Assembly (NCBI RefSeq): GCF_038442745.1
Contig: NZ_JARVCN010000135.1
Span: 1 to 8,996, forward strand
Origin: Crocosphaera sp038442745
Lineage (GTDB): Bacteria; Cyanobacteriota; Cyanobacteriia; Cyanobacteriales; Microcystaceae
DNA length: 8,996 bases
Direction of reading: 5' to 3'
A model generated the notes under the pieces. The model was not told where the DNA came from. It searched no databases and worked only from the letters and a program-made list of their open reading frames with translations. The translations under genes and the position numbers were made by a program. Positions 1 to 6,708 of the stretch are shown here, piece after piece (the stretch's first letter is position 1; each line of letters starts with the position of its first letter).

Positions 1-10
1 ATTTTCATCT

Positions 11-934
11 TTGTCCCCTAACTTTCGGCGAGTCCCCCCAGACTTTTTGAGAAGTTTCCGTTCAGTGGAATATAAAACCTGTGGCTGGAAACTTTCTGAG
101 GACAGAAAATATCTAACTATTACTGATTCTACTGGTATTGGAAAACTTAAATTAGTGGGAAGTCGGGATTTACATTTCTATCAAAAAACTCAGATTAAAC
201 GAATTAGATTAGTCAGAAGGGCTGATGGTTACTATGCTCAATTTTGTATTGATATAACAAGGGTAGAAAAAGCTAAATCGACTGGTAATTATCTGGGTAT
301 CGATGTCGGTTTAGAATCTTTTTACACCGACTCAACAGGTAAAAAAGTAGAAAATCCTCGATTTTTTAGAAAGTCTGAGAAAAAACTCAAAAAGTTTCAG
401 CGTAAACTGAGTAAATGTAAGAAAGGAAGTAACAACCGGAGAAAAGCACAAAAAAAACTAGCTAAACAACATTTAAAAGTCAGTCGCCAGCGTAAAGATT
501 TTGTTGTAAAAACAGCAAGATACGTGGCAATGTCTAACGATATTGTGGTGATTGAAAACCTCAATATTAAGGGGTTATTTCGGACAAAATTAGCTAAATC
601 AATCAACGATGCTAGTTGGTCAATGTTCCGAGAATGGCTAGAGTATTTCTGTCAGGTATTTGATAGAAAGTTGATAGCTGTTAACCCTAATTACACTAGC
701 CAAGATTGCAGTAATTGTGGTCAAAGAGTTAAGAAGTCACTATCAACTAGAACTCACGTTTGTAGCTGTGGGACAAAACTTGATCGTGATCATAACGCTG
801 GAATTAATATTTTAAATCAAGGACTCGATAGCGTAGGGCATACGCAAATCGCCCAAGAATATTGGGTAAACGCTTCTGGACAGATGAGCCTCTTCTGTAT
901 TGATGAAAATCAGTATACTAAGTTCGCTGGTTGA
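11..934 (+). CDS. tnpB: IS200/IS605-family TnpB, N-terminally incomplete
   Basis: RNA-guided nuclease of the IS200/IS605 (IS1341) family, ancestor of Cas12; it cuts DNA next to a short motif and helps the element persist. Visible here are RuvC-I GIDVG (D98), RuvC-II VIENLNIKGL (E182), a zinc ribbon C233-x2-C236...C251-x-C253, and RuvC-III LDRDHNAG (D260). All catalytic and zinc residues are present. Family proteins are about 400 residues, so roughly the first 100, containing much of the WED/REC part, are missing. The frame is open to the window edge and position 11 is only a TTG, not a convincing start. TnpB-like sequence begins at about residue 16 (FRSVEYK), exactly where the repeat at 28-54 ends. 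I infer a 5'-truncated, probably inactive gene, although a longer protein running off the edge cannot be excluded. No TnpA is visible. Confidence 0.9.
   Translation: MSPNFRRVPPDFLRSFRSVEYKTCGWKLSEDRKYLTITDSTGIGKLKLVGSRDLHFYQKTQIKRIRLVRRADGYYAQFCIDITRVEKAKSTGNYLGIDVGLESFYTDSTGKKVENPRFFRKSEKKLKKFQRKLSKCKKGSNNRRKAQKKLAKQHLKVSRQRKDFVVKTARYVAMSNDIVVIENLNIKGLFRTKLAKSINDASWSMFREWLEYFCQVFDRKLIAVNPNYTSQDCSNCGQRVKKSLSTRTHVCSCGTKLDRDHNAGINILNQGLDSVGHTQIAQEYWVNASGQMSLFCIDENQYTKFAG
28..54. repeat. Left-edge copy of a 27-bp inverted sequence, possible IS terminus
   Basis: The segment ends in CTTTTTGAGAAG (43-54) and matches the reverse complement of 8950-8976 at 23 of 27 positions. Similarity extends further toward the window edge with a 3-nt gap (TAACTTTCG against TAAGTTTTCG). 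It stops abruptly at base 54; from base 55 the sequence is recognisable TnpB coding sequence (FRSVEYK). I infer the terminus of another mobile element, lying to the left, that cut into tnpB. The alternative is shared coding sequence: both copies read P-x-F...RV-x-P-x-F-L-R in the same codon phase. Confidence 0.45.
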
Positions 935-970
935 AAGAAGAATCCCTCGACTCCGTCGACGGGAGTGTCA
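55..970 (+). mobile_element. Remnant of an IS200/IS605-type insertion sequence
   Basis: It consists of the tnpB remainder plus a right-end hairpin. After the tnpB stop, CCCTCGAC (944-951) pairs with GTCGA-c-GGG (955-963), leaving a 3-nt loop and one bulged C. GGGAGTGTCA follows, the usual style of the right terminus in cyanobacterial members. Such elements have subterminal hairpins rather than terminal inverted repeats and make no target duplication. The exact last base is uncertain by one or two. The left end is missing. Confidence 0.7.
800..970 (+). ncRNA. Presumed TnpB guide RNA (omega/reRNA) scaffold
   Basis: In this family the guide RNA is made from the 3' end of tnpB through the right end of the element, and its guide is the flanking host DNA. 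By position the scaffold would cover about 800-970 and end in the hairpin at 944-963. The guide would then be about 971-990 (ACAAATTAGATTATGTGTAT). This rests on gene order and the hairpin only; the 5' limit is a guess, and with a truncated TnpB the RNA may have no function. Confidence 0.3.
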
Positions 971-1020
971 ACAAATTAGATTATGTGTATATTTGCTTTT
1001 ATTGGGTTCCAGACTACAAC

Positions 1021-1164
1021 TATAGCAATCAGTCATCAGTTGTGATCATTTAAGTCTGAGGTATAAGGGAACGGGGAACAGGGAAAAGTCAACAGTAAGC
1101 AATGGTAACTGATAACTGATAACTGGGAAAAAAGATATCTCATGAATCATCCCTGATTGCTATA
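1021..1164. repeat. MITE-like element with 12-bp terminal inverted repeats
   Basis: TATAGCAATCAG (1021-1032) is the exact reverse complement of CTGATTGCTATA (1153-1164), enclosing 120 bp with no usable reading frame. The interior holds two heptamer arrays: GGGAACG-GGGAACA-GGGAAAA at 1067-1087 and AACTGAT-AACTGAT-AACTG at 1107-1125. Heptanucleotide arrays of this kind (STRR-like) are widespread in cyanobacterial genomes. No target duplication is apparent. It fills most of the 314-bp gene-free stretch between tnpB (ends 934) and the gene at 1249; the rest is the IS end and a candidate promoter. Confidence 0.6.
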
Positions 1165-1190
1165 TCTTCCCTCTTAGTTGTGAGAATTTA

Positions 1191-1222
1191 TTGAGAATAT
1201 GTTAAACCTAGACATATATCAT
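1191..1222 (+). promoter_or_regulatory. Candidate promoter of the proline-rich/pspA/acyltransferase operon
   Basis: TTGAGA (1191-1196) is followed after 18 bp by TATATC (1215-1220); the overlapping TATCAT (1217-1222) is a better -10 but at 20-bp spacing. The start codon at 1249 lies 27-29 bp further on. It is the only reasonable sigma-70 match in the stretch, just downstream of the MITE-like element. Confidence 0.35.
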
Positions 1223-1248
1223 ACCCCGCTAAGAATTTTTAAATAGTC

Positions 1249-2262
1249 ATGAATCCTGATAATAAACCAAACTATACTGAAAAAAACCCTAATTCCCTAT
1301 CTCAGTACAATAAATCTGAATACGAACCCATTGATGCAGAAATTATCGCGGAAACTTCCGCAGACTCCTCTGAACTTGAGGAGAATGAAAACACCGTTAA
1401 TCTAACTTGGTATCCCACCTCAGCAGAAGAACCCAACCAAGCAAAAGAAGATGATTTATTACCTGTATGGTTGAAACAAGGATTAGTGTGCTTGTCTACA
1501 CCTTGGGGAATAGGATCATTATCCTTGATTGTACTGACAAATTTTGGACTAGTTGGGTTACAACTATGGGAAATGCAACCAACCCCCGAAGAGTCACCCA
1601 CAACTACCTTAGACGTGGATAACACCCCTTCTAACTTATCCATACCGAGAAGTCTTAATATTGCTAGAAAATCCCCTGATGAGGTCATTTTAGACGGACT
1701 AAGTACGGTTTCCCTCCCTTCTCCCCCTCCTGTGTCCCCTCAACAATCAGCGACATACACTCCCGTATCTTCGGTTCCAACCCAGAAGGTAGTCAATATC
1801 AATCCACCTCCAAGCTTAACAAACGCGATTTTACCTCCCTCTCTACAACCCCAAACCCCCACCAACTACCAATTGTCCACCACTCCTCTCAAAGTACCTC
1901 AACAACCAAAAAATCCCCCCGTTCCCTCTTCTATTCCCGTTGCAGAAATTCCTCGTCCCCTTCCCCATTCAACGGTTCCTTCCGTAGTTATTGAACCCCC
2001 ACCTCCTCCTATCAATAACCAAACAGTTTCCGAAGAAGAACAAATTCGTCAAGGAATTAAACAACAGTTAAAAATGGAAGAAAACGATCAAAATAATATA
2101 CCTTTAGGATTTAACCATAAAACCCGTTTAGAGATGCAAAATGGAATGAATGAACTTCCTCCACAAGTATTACCCCAACAAATTAAACATCTTGAACAAC
2201 TTCAAGAAAGAGAAGTTTTAGATTCAGAAACGTCACAAAATGATGTTGATAACTCTTTGTGA
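1249..2262 (+). CDS. Proline-rich protein with one membrane span, function unknown
   Basis: I do not recognise a named family. The 337-residue protein has four parts. Residues 1-72 are an acidic, hydrophilic stretch. Residues 86-107 (WGIGSLSLIVLTNFGLVGLQ...) are a single hydrophobic segment, preceded by LPVWLKQGL. Residues 115-260 are very rich in P, S and T, with PPP runs (158-161, 186-188, 250-254). Residues 260-325 are a charged, glutamine-rich stretch of probable helices. With no signal peptide and an internal span, I infer an anchored protein whose proline-rich part crosses the periplasm, the architecture of envelope or division linkers, but no such function is shown. The ATG at 1249 has no clear Shine-Dalgarno sequence. 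It is 59 bp upstream of pspA on the same strand and probably shares its transcript. Confidence 0.75.
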   Translation: MNPDNKPNYTEKNPNSLSQYNKSEYEPIDAEIIAETSADSSELEENENTVNLTWYPTSAEEPNQAKEDDLLPVWLKQGLVCLSTPWGIGSLSLIVLTNFGLVGLQLWEMQPTPEESPTTTLDVDNTPSNLSIPRSLNIARKSPDEVILDGLSTVSLPSPPPVSPQQSATYTPVSSVPTQKVVNINPPPSLTNAILPPSLQPQTPTNYQLSTTPLKVPQQPKNPPVPSSIPVAEIPRPLPHSTVPSVVIEPPPPPINNQTVSEEEQIRQGIKQQLKMEENDQNNIPLGFNHKTRLEMQNGMNELPPQVLPQQIKHLEQLQEREVLDSETSQNDVDNSL

Positions 2263-2321
2263 TTACTGAAAACCCAAAACCTTGGTACACTGTTATTATA
2301 AGCAACCAATAGGAGAAAAAA

Positions 2322-3017
2322 ATGGGATGGTTAGAAAGAGTTAGTCGGGTTGTTAAGGGTCATCTTAATAGCTTGGTTAATGAAGCAGAAGACCCCGAAA
2401 AATTATTAGATGATGCTATTAGCCAAATGGAACAAGAGTTGATTGCCATGCGTCGTGCATTAGCAGAAGCGATCGCCACTCATAAAGGTGCAGAACGGCA
2501 GTTATCTCGTTACCAAAAAGCTTGCCAAACTTGGTACGAAAGAGCAGAATTAGCCATAGAAAAAGGTAACGAAACTTTAGCTAGAGAGGCATTATTTAAA
2601 CATCAATCTTATCAACAACAAGCTGATAGTATTCAAAGCCAATTAATAGAACAATATGAAATTATTCAGAGGTTAAAAGATCAATTGCGTACAGTTGAAC
2701 ACAAAGAACGGGAAGCTAAAACGAAAAAGAGTCTTTATTTAGCCCGACTTCGTTCTGCTATGGCATCCCAAAAACTCCACGAAGTTTTAGGAAATCTCGA
2801 TCCCTATAATTCAGAAAATTTGTTTGAAAGAATCGACCAACAAATTATTGAATTAGAGACACAATCCGCTACGATGGGAAAAATTGCTGATCCCCTAGAA
2901 AGTAAATTTATGGAGTTAGAAAATAGTAAAAAAGTAGAAAAAGAAATTGCTCAGTTAAAAGCTAAAAATTCTCAATCAGAAATAGACGAACTCAGGTCTA
3001 AGCTGGATCAATTATAA
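2322..3017 (+). CDS. pspA: PspA/IM30-family membrane-remodelling protein
   Basis: Peripheral membrane protein of the ESCRT-III-like PspA/Vipp1 family, which forms rods or rings on the inner face of the plasma or thylakoid membrane and stabilises or remodels it under stress. The N-terminus MGWLERVSRVVKGHLNSLV is the amphipathic helix alpha-0. It is followed by the hallmark EDPEKLLDDAISQMEQEL (23-40) and long coiled-coil helices to about residue 155, including LAREAL (86-91) and EAKTKKSLYLARL (131-143). A short C-terminal helix, IDELRSKLDQL (221-231), resembles the end of cyanobacterial Vipp1 but is joined by a much shorter linker. At 231 residues it looks like the PspA-type paralogue (Synechocystis slr1188-like) rather than full-length Vipp1. 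AGGAG (2311-2315) lies 6 bp before the ATG and fixes the start. The acyltransferase gene follows after 9 bp. Confidence 0.9.
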   Translation: MGWLERVSRVVKGHLNSLVNEAEDPEKLLDDAISQMEQELIAMRRALAEAIATHKGAERQLSRYQKACQTWYERAELAIEKGNETLAREALFKHQSYQQQADSIQSQLIEQYEIIQRLKDQLRTVEHKEREAKTKKSLYLARLRSAMASQKLHEVLGNLDPYNSENLFERIDQQIIELETQSATMGKIADPLESKFMELENSKKVEKEIAQLKAKNSQSEIDELRSKLDQL

Positions 3018-3026
3018 ACATATAAA

Positions 3027-4379
3027 ATGAATCAAACTTCAATTCATGCTCAACCCCCTTTAGAATATATTCCTCCTAGTTTTAATCCTTGGGTCTACCG
3101 TGGGGTCAAAACTTGCTTACCCTTGTGGTTACAATGGCAAACTACAATTAAGGAAATAGAAGGTAACAATATTGAAAAGTTACTCGATCTTTATCAACAA
3201 TTTCAAGAGGGAAAAACTCGTTTTTTAATGGCTTTTCGTCATCCTAGTGTAAACGATCCCTATTGTATGGGATATTTAGTCTGGAAACTGTTGCCAAAAG
3301 TAGCCAAAGAACAAAAGATCAATTTAAAAAACCCCCTCCATTCTCACTTTATGTATGATCGAGGTATCCCCCTTTGGGCAGGTTCTGCAGTGGGTTGGTT
3401 ATACTCTAGTTTAGGGGGAACATCTATACAAAGAGGTAAGTTAGATATTCCTGGATTACGTTCAGCAAGAGAGTTATTTGTCAATAGTCAATTTCCCATA
3501 GCAGCAGCCCCAGAAGGAGCAACAAATGGTCATAATGAAATTATTAGTCCCTTAGAACCGGGGATCTCTCAATTAGGGTTTTGGTGTGCAGAAGATGTAC
3601 AGAAAAATAATCGCCAAGAAACGGTTTTTATTGTTCCTATCGGTATTCAATATTTCTATATTTCTCCTCCTTGGGGAGAGATTGAAAAGCTATTAACTCA
3701 GTTAGAAAAAGATGCCGGTATTTCTTCAGAAAATCATTCCTTAGAAACTGCTAAATTATACGAACGATTATATAAATTAGGGGAACATTTTTTAGGGGTG
3801 ATGGAAAATTTTTATCGACAATTTTATCATCAACAGTTACCAGATCAATCGGAACAAACTTTACAAGAAAGATTACAAAAGTTACTCAATACTAGCCTAA
3901 AAGTAGCAGAAACCTACTTTGATCTTAAACCTAAAGGAACGATGATTGATCGCTGCCGTCGTCTGGAACAAGCAGGGTGGGAATATATTTATCGGGATGA
4001 CTTCAAGGAGATGAATAAACTATCTTTAGTGGAAAAAGGACTAGGCGATCGCGTTGCTGAAGAAGCGAGTTTAAGAATGTGGCATATGCGTTTAGTGGAG
4101 TCTTTTGTGGCAGTAACCGGATACTATGTAAAAGACAAACCATCTGCCGAAAGGTTTGCCGATACGGTCCTATTATTGTGGGATTCCATAGCAAAAATTA
4201 AAGGAGAAAACCCCTTCTTTCGTCCTCAACTGGGTGAACAAAAAGCATTGATAACAGTGGGTGATCCTCTATCCATTAGCGATCGCTTTGATACCTATAA
4301 AAAAAATCGTCGTCAAGCCGTCACCAGCTTAACGCAAGACTTACGAGATAGTTTAGATAGGTTGATTGTTCGCGCTTAA
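3027..4379 (+). CDS. PlsC-like glycerolipid acyltransferase with a large helical insertion
   Basis: Probable membrane-associated acyltransferase of the LPLAT/PlsC superfamily, transferring an acyl chain to a lysophospholipid or similar acceptor. The four usual blocks are visible: RHPSVND (H72-x4-D77, catalytic), GGTSIQRG (130-137), APEGATNGHNE (161-171, E163) and FIVPIGIQYF (201-210). The strand that normally follows closely, ALITVGDPLSISDR (407-420), is delayed by almost 200 mostly helical residues (about 215-405). The protein is therefore 450 residues rather than the 200-250 of simple PlsC. The acceptor cannot be read from the sequence; 1-acyl-glycerol-3-phosphate is only the default guess. 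No Shine-Dalgarno sequence is evident before 3027; translation is probably coupled to pspA 9 bp upstream. The shared transcript fits a role in membrane lipid repair. Confidence 0.85.
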   Translation: MNQTSIHAQPPLEYIPPSFNPWVYRGVKTCLPLWLQWQTTIKEIEGNNIEKLLDLYQQFQEGKTRFLMAFRHPSVNDPYCMGYLVWKLLPKVAKEQKINLKNPLHSHFMYDRGIPLWAGSAVGWLYSSLGGTSIQRGKLDIPGLRSARELFVNSQFPIAAAPEGATNGHNEIISPLEPGISQLGFWCAEDVQKNNRQETVFIVPIGIQYFYISPPWGEIEKLLTQLEKDAGISSENHSLETAKLYERLYKLGEHFLGVMENFYRQFYHQQLPDQSEQTLQERLQKLLNTSLKVAETYFDLKPKGTMIDRCRRLEQAGWEYIYRDDFKEMNKLSLVEKGLGDRVAEEASLRMWHMRLVESFVAVTGYYVKDKPSAERFADTVLLLWDSIAKIKGENPFFRPQLGEQKALITVGDPLSISDRFDTYKKNRRQAVTSLTQDLRDSLDRLIVRA

Positions 4380-4387
4380 AGGATTAA

Positions 4388-4503
4388 GGTAAGCATTCAG
4401 CTATTAGTCGTCAGTAATCAGCCTATTTTATCTGTTTATAGCAATTAAACGAATGCTTACCGCTTTCATCTTTTCACTGAACACTGACAGCTGAATGCTT
4501 ACC
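4388..4503. repeat. Inverted-repeat element between converging genes
   Basis: GGTAAGCATTCAGCT (4388-4402) is the exact reverse complement of AGCTGAATGCTTACC (4489-4503), and the pairing continues imperfectly inward for about another 17 bp. A third partial copy, GAATGCTTACC, lies at 4451-4461. The element fills almost the whole 156-bp gap between the acyltransferase stop and the ctaB stop. Transcribed from either side it would fold into a long stem, so it may end both transcripts, although there is no T-run typical of an intrinsic terminator. It is probably a dispersed cyanobacterial repeat. Confidence 0.6.
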
Positions 4504-4535
4504 CATTAAGAACAATTAATTCTAAATTTCTCCCA

Positions 4536-5480
4536 TCAGCTAACAAAATTAATCATAGCCATGAACACCTGACGGGTAAGGGGTAAACTATCCACTACCA
4601 TTGCAGTACACAACAACATTAAGTAGAGGATAGAAAACTTAAATAGGGATCGGGCCATGTCCTTATCAAAAGGATTTTGTTTCAGTAACCAAGTTTTCTT
4701 GATAAATATCACCCCTAATAGTACAGCGATCGCACCGTATAGCCAACCGGAAGCCCCTAAAGGATAGACTAATAATAAAGTACAAGGGATCACCAATAAG
4801 GTGTACCACCAAATTTGACGAACCGTTGACTCTTCTCCTTCGATGACTGGCATCATGGGAACATTCACCTGGGCGTAATCATCCTTAATCATCAAGGCTA
4901 AAGCCCAGAAATGGGGAGGAGTCCAGAGGAAAATAATTGCAAACAAAATCCAAGGGGCCCAACTGAGATCCCCTGTGACTGCTGCCCAACCCACTAAGGG
5001 AGGAATAGAACCAGCAGCCCCACCGATGACGATATTTTGGGGGGTATTGCGCTTGAGGAAGTGGGTATAAACCAGCATATAAAAAGCAATGCCGGACATG
5101 GCTAATAAACCACTGAGAAGGTTTATATAGACAAGAAAAAGACTAAAAGACATTACCCCCAACACTACAGCAAAAATGAGGGCGTGACTGGATTGAACTC
5201 GGCCAGAAGGAATGGGACGGGTTCGGGTTCGCAACATTTCGTAGTCAATATCGCGATCATAAATACAGTTCATTACCTGCGCTGAAGCTGCGGCCAGGGT
5301 TCCTCCTAATAGGGTGATTAGTAGTTTAAAGGAGTCTACTTGACCCTCAGAAGCAATCCACATCGAGGCGGCTGTGGTAATTAGTAAAAGAGGAATAATC
5401 CTCGGTTTGGTTAGTTGATAATAACTTCTAACCACTTGTAAAAGGTTCTCGTTACGACGGACAAGATCAGTCCCAATCAT
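4536..5480 (-). CDS. ctaB: Protoheme IX farnesyltransferase (heme O synthase)
   Basis: Integral membrane UbiA-family prenyltransferase that adds farnesyl to the vinyl group of protoheme, giving heme O, the precursor of heme A. The first Asp-rich motif is N71-C-I-Y-D75-R-D-I-D79, followed by RTRTRPIPSGR (84-94). The second conserved loop is TPPHFWALALMIKDDYAQVN (187-206). YQLTKPRIIPLLL (21-33) is the typical first block. About eight or nine hydrophobic segments are spread over 314 residues, normal for CtaB/CyoE. The ATG at 5480 gives the expected N-terminus. It is downstream of ctaA on the same strand with a 98-bp gap, so the two enzymes work in sequence (this one first) and are probably co-transcribed. 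The oxidase genes ctaC/D/E often linked to this pair are not in the window. Confidence 0.95.
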   Translation of the reverse strand: MIGTDLVRRNENLLQVVRSYYQLTKPRIIPLLLITTAASMWIASEGQVDSFKLLITLLGGTLAAASAQVMNCIYDRDIDYEMLRTRTRPIPSGRVQSSHALIFAVVLGVMSFSLFLVYINLLSGLLAMSGIAFYMLVYTHFLKRNTPQNIVIGGAAGSIPPLVGWAAVTGDLSWAPWILFAIIFLWTPPHFWALALMIKDDYAQVNVPMMPVIEGEESTVRQIWWYTLLVIPCTLLLVYPLGASGWLYGAIAVLLGVIFIKKTWLLKQNPFDKDMARSLFKFSILYLMLLCTAMVVDSLPLTRQVFMAMINFVS

Positions 5481-5515
5481 TATTCACACCAAATTCTGTT
5501 GATTGATAGGTTATT

Positions 5516-5526
5516 GTGCTAAGCAC
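5516..5526. promoter_or_regulatory. Small palindrome upstream of ctaB
   Basis: GTGCT-A-AGCAC, two 5-bp arms around one base, 36 bp before the ctaB start codon. It is short enough to be chance, but it is placed where an operator could act. Confidence 0.2.
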
Positions 5527-5553
5527 GAAAAAATATAGAAGGCAGAAAAGGGG

Positions 5554-5569
5554 TTGGTTTGCTAACCAA
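5554..5569. promoter_or_regulatory. 16-bp palindrome in the ctaA-ctaB gap, twin of 6538-6553
   Basis: TTGGTTTGCTAACCAA has perfect 6-bp arms around TGCT, 9 bp past the ctaA stop. It matches the palindrome upstream of ctaA at 14 of 16 bases, and the two differences fall on paired positions, so both copies keep full symmetry. Read on the - strand it is followed by CCCCTTTTC, so a weak terminator or processing hairpin is an alternative to an operator. Confidence 0.4.
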
Positions 5570-5578
5570 TTAAAATCC

Positions 5579-6511
5579 TTAACTTTTGCTTGTTGCCTGT
5601 TTGTTGCCTGACACATCTCGCATTCCCAGGGTTGTTAAGGCTACTAAGGTGGCAAATAAAGCCGCCCCAATGGTATGATGGGTGACGGTTAAGGGTTCTA
5701 CCTGTAAACGTAGGTAAAAGGTGGCTACCCCTAACAGCACTTGCAATACAACAATCCCACCTACTACCCAAGCAAGTTGTCTTAAGGTTGGATGAAGTGC
5801 AGGAGTCCGCCAGGTGGTGAAAACGACGGCTAAGGTGGCTAGGGTGGCGGGAACCACACCAATAATATGACTATTCATAACAGCGCAGAGTTGGGAACCA
5901 CCAAAGCATTGATGCAAAGCCCAACGGGAACCTACTAATGCCCCTAATAAGCATTGGACGTACACTAAAATAGCTGCTGTGAGGCTAACCCATCGCAGTT
6001 TAGTGGCAGTGGTGGTGCCACGGTAGGGGGTTAGACAGAGGGCAATGATCACCAAGGTTGCGAAAAATAGGAGGGCTGTTCCCAAATGGGCGGTGACAAT
6101 ATCAAACCGTAGCATTTGCGTGACAGTTAGACCGCCTAATACTCCTTGGAAAACAATTAATCCTAATGCTCCTAAACAAGCCCAGGGCAACCATTTGGGC
6201 AGTTCCTTGCGAAACCACCAAGATAGTCCCACTAGGGCTAGGGTACTCAAACCAATGAGGGACGCATCTAAGCGATGGAACCACTCTAAGAAGACTTGTA
6301 GATTCATTTGTTGGGTGGGGACTAACTGACCATAACACAAAGGCCAGTCCGGACAAGCTAACCCTGCATTCATCACCCTTGTGGCACTACCTACCGCCAT
6401 CAATAGTAGGGTGGCGATGGCGATTTTCCAGACCAGAAATCTCATCCATTTTTGGACTTTCGGGCGATCGCTTGTGGGGGTTATTTGTCCTGTAAGAACA
6501 GATTCTGTCAT
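5579..6511 (-). CDS. ctaA: Heme A synthase (CtaA/COX15)
   Basis: Membrane enzyme that oxidises the C8 methyl group of heme O to a formyl group, giving heme A for the aa3-type cytochrome c oxidase. The family's key residues are visible: E76-W-F-H79-R in the first half, H142 (TAHLG), H215 (MNSHIIG) and H278/H279 (VTHHTIG), the heme-ligating set of two four-helix bundles. Cysteine pairs sit in the outer loops (C53/C59 in LACPDWPLC, C202/C209 in QCFGGSQLC), as in Bacillus-type CtaA. Eight hydrophobic helices and 310 residues are normal. The ATG at 6511 has only a weak AGGAT-like site; the next hydrophobic helix starts near residue 25, as expected. It is the first gene of the ctaA-ctaB pair. Its 228-bp upstream region carries several palindromes and repeats. 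Confidence 0.95.
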   Translation of the reverse strand: MTESVLTGQITPTSDRPKVQKWMRFLVWKIAIATLLLMAVGSATRVMNAGLACPDWPLCYGQLVPTQQMNLQVFLEWFHRLDASLIGLSTLALVGLSWWFRKELPKWLPWACLGALGLIVFQGVLGGLTVTQMLRFDIVTAHLGTALLFFATLVIIALCLTPYRGTTTATKLRWVSLTAAILVYVQCLLGALVGSRWALHQCFGGSQLCAVMNSHIIGVVPATLATLAVVFTTWRTPALHPTLRQLAWVVGGIVVLQVLLGVATFYLRLQVEPLTVTHHTIGAALFATLVALTTLGMRDVSGNKQATSKS

Positions 6512-6537
6512 AGCATCCTATTACTTTATTTAACAGA

Positions 6538-6579
6538 TTTGTTTGCTAACAAAGTGTTGACTTTGCTACAAAATTTTGT
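6538..6579 (-). promoter_or_regulatory. Palindrome and repeat cluster upstream of ctaA
   Basis: Three overlapping signals lie 27-68 bp before the ctaA start. TTTGTTTGCTAACAAA (6538-6553) is the twin of the ctaA-ctaB gap palindrome. TTTGCTAACAAA (6542-6553) recurs as TTTGCTACAAAA (6562-6573) exactly 20 bp away, about two helical turns. ACAAAATTTTGT (6568-6579) is a perfect 12-bp palindrome. This looks like a regulator-binding region. I cannot name the regulator and see no convincing -35/-10 pair. Confidence 0.4.
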
Positions 6580-6652
6580 CTCTTTAAAAGTAGAGCTAGT
6601 CAGATCGTACTGAAGAGTTTCTGATTTGTGCCTGAATTTTTAGGAACTTTTT

Positions 6653-6708
6653 CTAATCTTTTGATTAGGTTAACAATGCCTTTACTTAAGTTAACAATTT
6701 CTGACTTA
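6653..6708. repeat. Hairpin and imperfect 20-bp tandem repeat between xisI and ctaA
   Basis: CTAATC-TTTT-GATTAG (6653-6668) is a 6-bp stem with a 4-nt loop. Two head-to-tail copies of a 20-21 bp unit follow (6668-6688 and 6689-6708); each has GTTAACAAT near its start and ends in ACTTA. The stretch lies just downstream of xisI and about 150 bp upstream of ctaA, so it could serve either gene. There is no T-run that would make it a clear xisI terminator. Confidence 0.4.

Noticed and set aside
397..606. Antisense reading frame inside tnpB
   Set aside because: Mirror of the Lys-rich helix region of TnpB; no start signal and no family resemblance.
1067..1125. Short tandem repeats as a possible CRISPR array
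   Set aside because: The units are 7 bp with no spacers, and no cas gene is present; they are heptamer arrays inside the MITE-like element.
1302..1688. Antisense reading frame opposite the proline-rich gene
   Set aside because: Low-complexity Ser-rich product with no start signal; the opposite frame encodes a coherent protein with a membrane span.
2322..3017. Calling the PspA-family gene vipp1
   Set aside because: The long linker before the C-terminal helix typical of Vipp1/IM30 is missing, so the PspA-type paralogue is the better match.
4003..4194. Antisense reading frame in the acyltransferase gene
   Set aside because: No ribosome site, no recognisable features, and fully inside a conserved gene.
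6045..6356. Reading frames on both strands overlapping ctaA in other phases
   Set aside because: They lie wholly within the conserved ctaA sequence and give products without any recognisable pattern.
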